Shown here piece after piece: positions 10,366-21,416 of a DNA stretch of 64,000 nt. This stretch comes from Wolfiporia cocos (Eukaryota > Basidiomycota > Agaricomycetes > Polyporales > Phaeolaceae), in contig JACCLO010000034.1 of the NCBI GenBank assembly GCA_029448655.1, forward strand, positions 1-64,000, read 5' to 3'. Below the pieces are notes generated by a model that searched no databases, was not told the DNA's origin, and saw nothing but the letters and a program-made list of their open reading frames with translations. The stretch's first letter is position 1, and each line of letters begins with the position of its first letter. The position numbers were made by a program, and so were the translations under genes.

Positions 10366-13031
10366 TCAGACATGGGTTTCTCGTGGCCACCACGAATCAA
10401 GCAGTTCGCGGTCATCCTCAGCTTCAATTGGACCACAGGGCCGACCAGGCCAACCGATGGACGCGTGGCGCATCGCAGGGTAGAATACCTGACTGGCTTT
10501 GCCCGCCCAATCAAAGTCGACAACCTTGATCTCCGCTTTTTCTTCGTCAACGATCCGCGCCATGATATTGCTCGACCTAAGGTCGCCGTGTACGAAGCCC
10601 TTTTTCTTGAGCAATTTCAGAACATTCTCCAATGATTCCCGTATAGCCTTACGGCACAGAGGGGTTAAATCACGTAAGAGGTCGTGTAAGCGCTTCCAAT
10701 CCCCATCCAAGTGGTCCATGATGTAGGCAACAGGAGCACCTTCCAAGCAGACACACCCATGGAGGGTAGGCACGAGGCCTTCCTTCGCCAGAAGTCGATG
10801 TATGTCTTCGCCATAGGAACCGCTGACAAGCTTGACAACCACAGGTGTCTGCTCCGGCAACTTCTCCCGTGCAGAGGTCGTCGACAACGTTGCTGTGAAC
10901 AGCACTCGGTTGTTGAGATCGACGACAAGAGGCTTCTTGAATGTGAGGGTCCCAGTGCTTGGTTTGTCGGCAGCGGTGTCGGCAGCGGTGTCGGCATACA
11001 GCGTGCAGGATGAGTAGATTTGAGGGGTGCCACAAGGGAATGAGGGTGGTTCAGCGGTTGATGAAGCCAGCCTGTAGGACGACATTAACCTGATCCCACA
11101 GTGGCATTATTGTGTTGGGCAACGTACTCCTTCAGCTCCTCTACTCCTTTAGCGAGCGCATACAGCAACCGTGCGAGCTGATTCTGTCGCTCTTTGGTGA
11201 CGTCTGGTAGCATACAATACATTGCACTTAGTGGTTCCACTATGTAATCCTCTCCATCATAAAAACCGCCCTGCATGGACAGATGGGGTCCTGTTGATAA
11301 TCATAAGGGCGCCCAAGAACATGTATGTTTGGTTCAAAGTACATACCCAACAAGCATGGGAGAAACATTGGTGCACCCGCCTTCATGCACATCGAAGAGT
11401 TTTGACCACAATCGAGTAGTCGTGCGCCACTTGCATGTAGACGTCATAGCCAGTTTCTGTCACAGATTTGGGACATGCCACTATTTTTCCCGTATTTTTA
11501 CCTATTTATCTGGTATTTCTACAACCTTGTAGACATTTACGCTGCTAAGCGCCCGTCTACACGTACACGCAACCAAACAACACGTACACAACGCGGTATA
11601 CGTCCACTTGTCATAACAACACGTACATAACACGCTTGTACGCGTCAATGACTCAGCGGACTAACCTCCGGTGTCACGCGCCTTACTCATATCCCGATAC
11701 CGGGCTATGTCAGTACAATTGGATAAGCGGCCCGCTCGTTATCACATGCCAATGACCTTACGATTACTCATATCCCGATCCCGGAATATAATAATCACAA
11801 TGCATGGCTTACTAACGTAGCTACAGCCACTTCCACAACATGGACCTACGGTCCAAACAAACGATCTTACTGGTGCGGCCATTACCGGCGCACATGGTCT
11901 ATGGTAGTTTACGACTAAACCATATTAGTTATGTCTGCGCACAGACCACCTTCATGTTTGGCTCCCTTACCGGTAACCAAACAAAACATGTATATAAGTA
12001 GGGCTATCACTGCGGATAAGCCTTAGATTTGTTCTCTGCATTCGCACAGTTACATACCATCTCTGCTTGCGCCCACTAGCCTCCTCACCAACCTTCTGCA
12101 ACATCTTCAAGTCGTCTATAAGGTTATAGTGTGAGTCCCACAGTCTAGTCTGTGTCAGTTTCGCCCGCCTCACGCTTGTCCTCACGCAGGCAAACTGGGA
12201 AGATCTCCTCCTCGTCCATGAACAACGTTGCATCCGGTTTGCATACGGCACGGTCGAGTTTGGGAAAAAGTTGTGGTTGAGCCTAAAGTTAGGGAGCAGT
12301 CCTTGAACACATTCGTTAAATTTCGCTGTGCGTGCGTTCTCATCGTCGAACGGGTTTCCCATCTCGTTGCACAATAAGGCGGCAGCACGGATGGAGGCAA
12401 CCGCGATAGGGTCATCGGTGGCTGAAGAAAGGTCTGTGCCAAGTCGAATTCGGAAAAGACGAAAGACATCGTGGAGCGTGCATATCGGCACACCGCTCTT
12501 TTCAACGGGACGCATACATAAGATGGCTGCGCGGGTTCTTTGTACGTCTGCCCACACGTCCGTCTTGGCAAATTCTGATGGTGCAGGGAGGGAGTTGAGC
12601 AGTACCCTGAAATAAAAGGCAAGGTTCGCATATTGTGTATTCAAATCATTCAGTTGTAACTCTTTTGAGTGCATGTCAGCTTGGGACTAGGGACGTCAGG
12701 AATAGATAGCAAGCCTACTTGCCATATCTGGGTAATCATCTGGGATGTTGATATGTACTTCCAAGTACTGCATTTCACCCAACTCCTTCTCTCCAGGAGC
12801 AGAAGCTGCACTGACCACAAGTCCCATAATACTCATAGCGAGCTTAGCACCAACTGTACCAAGACCCTCCTCCTGCAGAAGCGGCAATATCTCTTTTTTT
12901 ACATGTTCAATCAAGCGGTTGACCTTTTTGGCTGCCTCCTCGACTAAGCTCTTTAGAGTTTTGTATTGAGGACGCGGCTTCTTGCGTGGTGATGATGGGG
13001 TGTCACTGGGACGTTTCAAACCCGATGACAT
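10366..13031 (-). pseudogene. Fungal-type protein kinase-like gene split by a solo LTR
   Basis: Reads right to left. Exon 1 (13031 to about 12715) begins MSSGLKRPSDTPSSPRKKPR, a basic nuclear-localisation-like start, then a helical segment. After a short intron, exon 2 (from about 12665) holds LHDVFRLFRIRLGTDLS and NECVQGLLPNF. Near 12257 the frame must shift in a T/C run to continue as ATLFMDEEEIFPVCLRED. At 12157 the solo LTR 11458-12157 interrupts the exon; removing it and one GTTTC copy continues the frame as GETGYDVYMQVAHDYS. The kinase lobe is at 11085-10366: FVHGDLRSSNIM in place of HRD, and KVVDFDWAG in place of DFG. This matches the large agaricomycete kinase-like family with an N-terminal helical domain. 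The LTR and the frameshift make it a probable pseudogene. Confidence 0.65.
11458..12157 (+). repeat. Solo LTR of the element-2 family
   Basis: Starts TGTCACAG, ends CTGTGTCA, and is flanked by GTTTC at 11453-11457 and 12158-12162. It matches the 699-bp LTR at 54633-55331 in opposite orientation, including the TATATAAG box (11991-11998) and the downstream AGATTTGTTCT segment. A single LTR with intact target duplication is the product of LTR-LTR recombination after a full insertion. Confidence 0.9.
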
Positions 13032-14282
13032 GACACCGTGCTTGGGCTTGGGAGGGGGAGGGCTGTGGTGGTGGCAGTCAATAGGAGAGATGCGAGTCTA
13101 CCTATCAGTAAGCAAGAGTCACCACGCTGCACTGGACGGCAACCAGTGCTCCGGTGACCATATATGCATGGTGTCCAGGGTCCCATGCTGACAAACCAGT
13201 GTGCCGACTCGCGGCATCGGTGGCGCTGGGCGTTTACGATCCATATTAATCCCTTCCAATTCACGGCAAGCTAGTACGCGATCACGAAGTCGACTCTCAC
13301 TCGCACTCAGAGTGAGAAGTCCGTTCATCTCGCGATCCCCGTCACCCAAATGCATCTGCACTAGCGAGGCACTTGTTCGCAAGGCACAGTGAGACACCAC
13401 GCCCGTTCATCTCGCAATGATCGTCTAGGCTCGTGAACCCTTCGTGAATGGTGCACCTAGCAAGTCCCCTTCACGCTTTCATGTGTGCTGCGCACAGGCA
13501 CCATTCTGATGCAGTTCCAGCCCACATAATGGCGGAGGTCGATAGCAAATCGGCTCACCAATGCGTGCTTTGATGCGTGCACAGCTGTGCTCATAGCCGA
13601 TTTTATTGAGAAGTAAACCTAATCTTTCCGTGCCAAGAGACCCGCCGCAATGCCGTGAAACAATGTCTCAGGCTGTCGCCGTCATTGGATATAAACTTAT
13701 GTTACGGGTGTCAGAGAGCGTGTTCGGCAATGATGGAAGAAGTAACCATTCAACGAGAGTGTGGAAAATGGAAGATAGTGTGGCGCGCGGGATGGGAAGA
13801 GAAGGGTGCCACACCGGCGAGGAGTGGCCGCGCCCCAACAGTGGTCGAGATGAGCCCGATGGATGCATAACACAAGGTGCTCTGTATCGAGACGGTATGA
13901 ACAAAGGAAGCTGGGTAGCGAGGTGTCACGGCGAATACTTTAGCTTCCTCATGCTGCGTTGGAATGCTAGGTGGTTTTGCACGGGGTTATTGGCATACCA
14001 TTGTTAGAACAACAAGTTATTTGAGTATCGAATGCCGGATGACGGTAGTTAGGTGAGAGTTACATGCATTGCACATATCACCTTCCGCTTGCAATGGTCA
14101 TGTAAACTAACACTATCCCTTCTGAGGCGTGCGTGGACCGATCGCTTGTATACAGCTGTGTCTTGTTTCCTGTTTCATGCTACAGCTGCATGTGATGATC
14201 AACATGCAATGATTTGTACTAGAGCGTTTGTGATATCGAGCGAACTCACCGCGTTCTCTACTATAACATGGTTGTATTCCTT
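13032..14282. other. Intergenic, nothing recognised
   Basis: Separates two minus-strand genes, so it should hold the promoter of the kinase-like gene and the terminator of the next. Open frames at 13201-13400 and 13606-14007 show no domain or composition that supports a gene. Confidence 0.4.
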
Positions 14283-17200
14283 TCACTGTCTCAGGCTCGC
14301 GGGAATTTCCACTAGGACCACCGGCATCCTTCCAACGAGTGTTGTACGATCGATGCTCTTTATCGTCTCTTCTATTTTGCAGCATATCCCTTCATTTGCG
14401 CGAAGCAACTCTTCCAAACTGTCAATGACAGCACGCCCAGAGGACGCATATTCGGCCTCGAGGTCGATAAGGCGGTTGAAGTGGGCGACACTGCAGTGGC
14501 CGTTCACAGGGATCAGCAGGTCCGCAAGAATGCGAAGTATGTATGGGCAGTCAGCACACACCTATCCGCACGCATGTGCATAGGATCCTGCGCTGCCTCC
14601 CGGAGGATTGCACTCCGATCAATGTGCACTTCTTCACGTACGCTGTCAAAGCGATCCGTGATCTTGCCGAAAATAGCCTGCGAGGGTCGAGCACATACTC
14701 AGCATACCGCAATATCCTTAGCAGCTTCTACGGCACCTGATGCAACTCCCGCAGAACATCTTCGATGTCTTGGACATTTGCAGTGGCTTCCTTGCACCGC
14801 GAGCGGTTCCCAGCACCCGTTATATTTGTTTTCCGGAATGAGCCACGTTCACGTCGCCCTATGAAAGGCTCGTGTTCAATATCCTGCAGCAGCAGTCCCA
14901 GTGACACTAACAACAAAAGTCAGAAGTGCGCCGTTGTATCTATGGATAAGTTTACCAGTAGCCCTCTCTCGCTTGTATGGGCTCAGCGATGTGGGCTGAC
15001 TCCGAGAACCAATCTCAAAGTTCAACTCCGGCAACGGTTCGCATTCTTCCACGACTGGCGCGAAGGTAACGGAATGTCTAGGATGGGTCTTTCTCGTGGA
15101 GACAGAGTCTCCTGCACAATCATCGACCTCAACAACCTTGCCAATTGGGGTAGATGTTACCTCCGTCAACTCAAAATCAGTTTGCTCAAGCTTTTCCGGA
15201 GAGGGAATGACGAGAGGAGCAGGAGAATGTATACGATCGGATCTTGGTGTGGTATTCGTTCCGAGCATGGAATCTGCTATGGTCGCATGTATCGCCTTGT
15301 TGGCAACTTCGGAGATGTCTGACATAGAATCTTCAGCGGTGGCTGGCTCCTCAGGCAGAGGCCCTGTATGAACATTACCAGATCCCGTCAAGAGGCTTTC
15401 AGATGCGGATGATGACATAGACTTCTTGGACAGAGATGTGCATCCCAAAGTATTCAGTGTAGGCTGTATGGTTTCTTCATGGTGAACACCAGGAACTCCG
15501 CTCGTACTGTTGTCTACAGTCGCAGATCTGTGAGGGGCTTCAGAAGTGAGGTTGGCCCATGGCGCAATCTTTCTCTTTTTGCTTGTGGACTGTTTTAGTA
15601 TTAGCGTATGGCGTAGAAAGTGTCACGGTACACGCGCCTTAGCAATGTTGGTAGAACCTGACAATGGGTGAGCTTTCTCTTGCAAGGCAGGGTTCGACAT
15701 TTCGACCCTCTGTAGTCCACGACCATGATATGGCTTTCTCATCAATCACGAGAACGCAAGAGAACAAACATACCCTTTTGTCCGTTGTCGAAGCACTGGC
15801 TGCGAGAGCAGGGACCACATGCTTTGCGTGTGTCTTGATTTTTACTTCCGATTGATTTTCCTTAGTCTCTTCGACAGGTTCGTCCTCGACGAACGTGTCA
15901 GATAGCTCATGCCTGTCACATAACGGATCGTCGTCCGAGGCTCCCTGGTAGATGATAGGGCCCGGCGGAGACGGTTTTGTCTTCCAGAGCTTTGCTTTAT
16001 GAGGTCTACCTTTGGTCGTGCTCGACTGAGGGGCTTTGCTTTCCAGGGCAGGCTTATTGTCGGCCTTCTTGCGACGAGCAAACAAAGCTGTGAGAGGAGA
16101 CAACGTGTTCCGAGTAGACGAAAATGGATCGGATTCGGGTAGAGCACCATAGTCAATCATGTGGGAGCATGAGGTAGGAGAACATATTTTCTCCTTTTCG
16201 CCGTGATATCTGTTGGTTGCCCTAGTCGCCGCTGTAGAACGAGGCTGAAGCACCTGAGATTCCGTGCGCTCTGGAGGATCTGGTGTGCAAAGAGCGCTAC
16301 GACCTGTCGGGGAAGTCTTGGATCGTTTATTGGCAACAGCGTCCTCTGCCAGCTTATCTGAGTTAGGACCGTCTTCGCTGCACTCAGTAGAATCTCGCTT
16401 TCTCTTGTAGGCCTTGGCGGCAACAGAGTTATTGGTCGACTTGCGGGTTTTCCCGGCAAGTCGGGATTCGGACGATTTGGCTGACCTAGTGGAGATTACT
16501 CTAGGGCCTTCCGACCGTTGCCTACGTTGAGGCGGGGCCAGCAGAACCGAGTCGACGTCAGATGGATCACATAGTTCCTCATCGCTTGCGCCAAAGGCTT
16601 CTCTTCGGACATTTTTCGAACGCATATGGGGCGTAGATTTCATAGACTGACGTTCGTCGATAGCAGAAGATCTCGAACTAGTCGCGTTATCAAGGTCTGA
16701 TCCGCAGCTGAGTTCGTCACTGCTTTGGTTGGTATTGTAGACTAGCGGAAAGTTGACAGTGTTGATGAGCGCGGATGCTATGGATTGTGTGATACTCACA
16801 TTGTTGGACTTTCTCAATCCTCTAGTGAGTGGAGATCAGTCATGGAAGAATGCGATCAATTTAGCGCACCTCGGATTGGCTTAGTTGTTTCATCGGCTTG
16901 CCCTGGGTGTCAAAATCTAAAACCAGTGGCGACGTCGCTAGTGATAGCTTCGGTGGGAGTATCTCTCTATACTTCTGTCCCTGCATTACGATACCGTGTC
17001 AGCACTCGCAAACCAGATAGAAAGTATAAGCTACGCTTTCTTACTTGACCTCTGTCGCGCAACGCATTTGCGAATCTGTCCAGATCGCCGCTCGTAAGAG
17101 TAAACGTTACAACTGGGCCGCTTTCGTCTATGCCAGAGGTTATCGGTTCTCCTCCGAGAATAGGAGGACTGCACATGACAATTTGCACCTGCGCGCCGAC

Positions 17201-18667
17201 CCTCTCCTCGCCAGAACGCTCGCGCAGGATATCTATTTTGTGTATGGAAGTGTATGAGATTGTCAGGGATTCATATTGGTTATCCTGTATCGATGTATGA
17301 ACATATAATCAGCTCGCCGTATGACGGACATCGAATAAGGTCAAAAGGCACACTTCTATGAGCATGTTCACGAGTATTGCCTTGGGATCGACATATAGCC
17401 TATCGCATCGTTGTGTTTGCCCACAGGCACAGACTTCTTCTATCGCAAAAGGCTGCGGGCTATATGGCGCCGGTCAGCGTGATAATACGGCAGCTTAAGT
17501 TACTCACAAAGTCCGGTCGCCAGCAGCCAGTGCTTCGGCAATCTTCCGTGAGGTCACGTCCCAGTCCTCCGAGGGCACGTTCTCAAGCAGCCCCGTGACC
17601 TTTTTGTCCGATGCTGGTGGTTTCCGGGGGAGACGACTTGCTGAACACAGACTGGATGAATGCAGTACGGTTTGCGCGACCGGAGGCAGCCCCCTTCGTT
17701 GAAGGCAATAGACGCGCAAATAGCGTCAACAAGCTCTCCAGAGGAAGGAAATCTGGATCATGGTATCGGAATCTGACATGACGCTGCTTCGAGAGAGCTT
17801 ACCTTTGGTGCGCCAGATGGTGGCTCCGAGGCGACGACTACGCACAAGAAATGGTATGCGGCATAGTAAGGTAAAATGGAATCAGGCTCACCCTCCAAGG
17901 ATTTGGTCGTCACGAAGCGTGTGTTGATTGGCGTGATGCATCGCAGCAGAATCGGCGAGAAGAGTATATGCCTGGTAATGTCGAAATGAGTGTAAGTTTG
18001 GCGCATAAATAAAGGTGTAAGAGACCGTACAGTGCATCGTAAACCAGTACTTATCATCGGAGCAGTTGGTGAGAAACATATGTCGCATAGATTGGGAAAA
18101 AGCGTGGCTGCTATGACGTCCTTTGCTTTGCTACTTTTGCCTTTGTCTAGCGCACCCATGAGCCCATCTGAAGAAGGGAATGGGGATGGAGATTACCGTT
18201 TTCACTTTCATCGAGAAAATCCTGGACATAGTCAGCTTCCCGGACAAAGCGTAAACATCGAACTAAAGCATACGAGAACACCGGACAAGAGAGAGTTGAG
18301 CACTCCTTCCCATAACCCCTGTTGCTCATTCTGCTGCTTTCTAAGAGTTGGGAGAACCTTCTCGTGATAGACCTTGTAGAAAATCGCGGCAGCGGCTTCA
18401 AGGGCAGGCTGCGGAAAAGCAGAGTATATGGGAAGAAGGGGCCTGCGCAGACACTGAGATAACACTTTGGATGCTTGCTCGGATATCGTGGATAAATTCT
18501 ATATGATGATGAACAGACATCCACTGAGCCCCAAATAGCTGCCTTACGAGTAAGACGAGGTGGGAGGACACCTTCTCGAGGGCCTCTGCTAGACTTTTGC
18601 TATTCTTGGCGCGAGATTTTGAGATAGTCTGCTGCAGCAATTTGAAAGGAGAATCGGAGGCAGACAT
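14283..18667 (-). CDS. Multi-exon protein, candidate meiotic axis protein (Red1/SYCP2/ASY3 type)
   Basis: Start MSASDSPFKLLQQTI at 18667; stop near 14283. Many introns of about 50-60 nt have to be removed. The N-terminal part (18667 to about 17500) is a string of helices (LEAAAAIFYKVYHEKVL, LWEGVLNSLLSGVL, PYYAAYHFLCVVVASEP, ENVPSEDWDVTSRKIAEAL). A beta-rich segment follows (17280-16990: QIVMCSPPILGG, VVTFTLTSGDLDRFANALRDRG). Then comes a long Ser/Arg/Lys-rich disordered linker (16817-14880) with basic patches such as AYKRKRD. A helical C-terminus ends the protein (14660-14283: FNRLIDLEAEYASSGRAVID). ARM-like plus PH-like N-terminus, disordered linker and C-terminal coiled coil is the layout of SYCP2/Red1, which organise meiotic chromosome axes. 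The assignment rests on layout only and on having msh4 nearby. Exon ends are not all fixed. Confidence 0.45.
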
Positions 18668-19037
18668 TTCAAGTGGTGGGTGTACAAGGAGTAACTAGTA
18701 TGGCTGTCAAGAACAAGGCGCGACGCGGAAACGCGTAGTGTCACATCCATCACAAATACGTGACGCGACGCAACGCACGCGCTACTAGACATCTCTGAAT
18801 TAAGACGCCGATTCGAGCCGACGTTGTCCAGAATACAAGCTTGTGCTTCTGCGGACGCTTCAAACATAGCTGGTATATGTATGGTATATGATATTTCTCA
18901 TTAGCAGAAAGTAGCCACCCTTGCCGCTCGTTTGTCTTCAGGGCGAGGTATGCGATAATGGTACAAGACAAGAAAGAAGCATAACCAAAGCTGGCGTAGA
19001 GTGACAAGAATGTCCGAACAATGCATACGAGAGCCAA
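18668..19037. other. Short intergenic stretch
   Basis: Lies between the start of the axis-protein-like gene and the stop of the next minus-strand gene. It presumably holds promoter and 3' end signals; no motif stands out. Confidence 0.35.
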
Positions 19038-20830
19038 TCACTCATACATCTTGTCTCCGTCGGTCTCAACGCCATAGAACTGCCACATCCGATGCGCCTC
19101 CAAGTCCGGCATCCCATCCATCTTCGCGCCCACTTCTCCGTCAACCTCATATAGCTGTTTAGTCTATAAATGAAGTCTTATGAGGCACCAAACAGCAACT
19201 AGGAAAGGAGGGAGGGGGGGTTGCTCACGAGACAGAGCGTAGTCTTGATCATCGGAGGGCCAGGCGTAAATTGCTCGAAGTCGTCGTTTGACGAGTCTGC
19301 TTGATCCCTAGCGAATAAGTGCGGATGTGGTACGTGCAAATGTTCATCACCACCCTCCGTGGCAGAATCTACTAGCATGTCGGGCGCAGCGGGATTACTT
19401 GGGACAGCGACCTGCATTGTTCGCTTGACACGTATGAGTCTTTCTTCGATCCATCGAGTATAACTGCATCTGAAATTGCCCGTGCGACAAGATCGGTAAT
19501 AGATTTCTGACCAGTGCAAAGTAGCTTAAAATAGCATGAGTACATGATGCTGATTCTCAAAAAAGTGAGGATGCGTACAATGAGCTCGGCGCTGATCTCG
19601 CGCCTGCCAAGTGTTCGAACAACACGCTCTTCTTTGCCGTCGGAGCCTGGAGTTGTCTTACCAGCCTTGATGCTCGAAGGGTCGAGCCGGTCTCCGAGAA
19701 TCGTTGTTATTTTCAGCTCTGACAGCAACGAGACGAGTGTGCAAAAGAAATCAACACAGCTGGCCCGGCACACGTAGCGATCTGCACTGGTGTGAGTGCG
19801 TCCCTGTCCTCGGCGTGAGGGGTAGTCGGCGGATCGAAGAACCCAGGGGGAAGTGGCTGCCCGTGAACGATCGTCGTGTTGGCAGTGGAGTCATACTCCG
19901 AGAACTGGTGAGGGCACCGTAGATCCTCTGCCCATAGCGACCGTAAAGCTTCGTAGCCACCCGGCAGCGCGAACTCCCCGAGGTCGATCGGACCGGCGCG
20001 AAGCATTTGATCGAAGAGGAGGTACCTGCGAAGCTGGGGCGTCGTGAAATAGTGCCGCACCTGCTCGAAGTCTTCGAGGATGACGTCTCGATTGGCGAGG
20101 ATAGTGAGCGCTTGAGCTTCGAGTGGGAGACCAATATTGCGATCAGTGTCGAAACCTATGGCCGGGGTTCGGAGGAGGATTCGATCACCCACCCACCAGC
20201 TCGTCCCATTTTCCCACACTAGTCTCCGCCAGCGTCCACACGTCCTCCTCCTCCCGGCCCTCCTCGTTCCTCCCAAGGAGCAAGCATCACGTGTCCTCTG
20301 ACCCCGCCCACGGCGCGAGCGGCACCGTCCTCTTAGTATCAGCATGAACATACGCCGCAGGCACAGTCGGGACGCCGTGCACGGTCACAGCAGCAAGTGT
20401 GGCCGGCGCCCGGCGCCCGGAGTTACCATATCAATAAATCAGCACCGAGCCGCTATGAGAGGGCAGGGATTGGAAGGGAAGGGGATGAACATGAGCGCGG
20501 TCGCGACGTCAGTCACAAACGGCGTGTGGAGGAGGCCGGTCCACCGGACGTGCACCGCGTCTGCGACGGACGCCGGCGCGGGCGGCGCGTAGACGGCAAC
20601 GTAAGGGTCGGTAGCGTCGCCAGCGTGCGGCCTGCCGCGGCCGAGTGAGTGAGGTGAGATCGGCGTGTGAAAGGGAGATGGCGCAGCTCACCGCTGTGCG
20701 TGTAGGCATGCCATTCCAGCCTACTGAAAGAGCGCAGATACGTCCTCCTCCCAGTCTGCCTGCCCGTTTGCGTCGTGTGGCGCCCGGGCGCAGGGGAAGG
20801 ACGTGGAGAGGTGTATCGCGGGCAGCGTCG
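19038..20830 (-). CDS. Unidentified multi-exon protein
   Basis: Coding-like pieces on the minus strand, joined by short introns: HDANGQADWEEDVSALFQ (20775-20735), DPYVAVYAPPAPASVADAVH and WTGLLHTPFVTDVATAL (20625-20490), EEDVWTLAETSVGKWDELV (20255-20190), then the longest continuous part 20150-19780 (LPLEAQALTILANRDVILED, VRHYFTTPQLRRYLLFDQML, LGEFALPGGYEALRSLWAED). It continues with SELKITTILGDRLDPSSIKA (19720-19660) and REISAELIVRIL, and the C-terminus reads GMPDLEAHRMWQFYGVETDG up to the stop at 19038-19040. I do not recognise the family. Composition and consistent frames across introns support a real gene. The start codon is uncertain, hence the rough 5' end. Confidence 0.5.
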
Positions 20831-21416
20831 TGACGGTCGGCGAGACTACGTGTGCGAGGGATGCTTCCAGGGGGTGAGTGCGAGTGCATATGAAGAGTTA
20901 CTATATATGCGGGACCGATCGCGGCAAACGGGACGCAGGACACCTGACTGCAAGGCGTAGAGCACGCGCCGTGGGCCACGGAGCGTGTCCCAGCCCGATA
21001 GCGCCGCGTGCTGCTTCGTGTTCAGCGGGACCACGTCGAGAGGAGCGAGCACCGCAACGCTGTCACCGCGGCGGGATGAAGACAAGATGGACACAGACGC
21101 AGTAATTAAGGCATAGGGCGGACGGTGTGGGCGTGATAACACATGTAACTAACTTTCACAATCCTGTACGTCCTCCCGTTGCTCGAGTCTCGTATTGTAT
21201 TCGTTTCAGACCTGCCCTGTACGCACAATTGAGATCCCTTATTAGGATGTCCCGAGATTCGGCACCGCTCGTCGATCGATCGCATGCGGGGACTCAAACC
21301 CGCCGTCATTTGTCGTCGCCCTCGGTCTCGCACCTTTTCCTTTTCGCTGGATCGCTACGCTCGTCCCATATTTTCCTGGCTTTGCACGCCCTGCCTCATC
21401 CCACCCCGCTACGGCG
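20831..21416. other. Intergenic region between divergent genes
   Basis: GC-rich DNA between the start of the unidentified minus gene and msh4 on the plus strand, so probably a shared promoter region. No clear TATA box or repeat. Confidence 0.35.

Noticed and set aside
11967..12674. Apparent 235-codon gene on the minus strand
   Set aside because: The C-terminal part is LTR sequence and a frame change precedes it; it is an exon of the disrupted kinase-like gene.
20360..20980. GC-rich minus-strand frame of 156 codons
   Set aside because: Arg/Pro-rich reading of exons that make better sense in another frame of the multi-exon gene.
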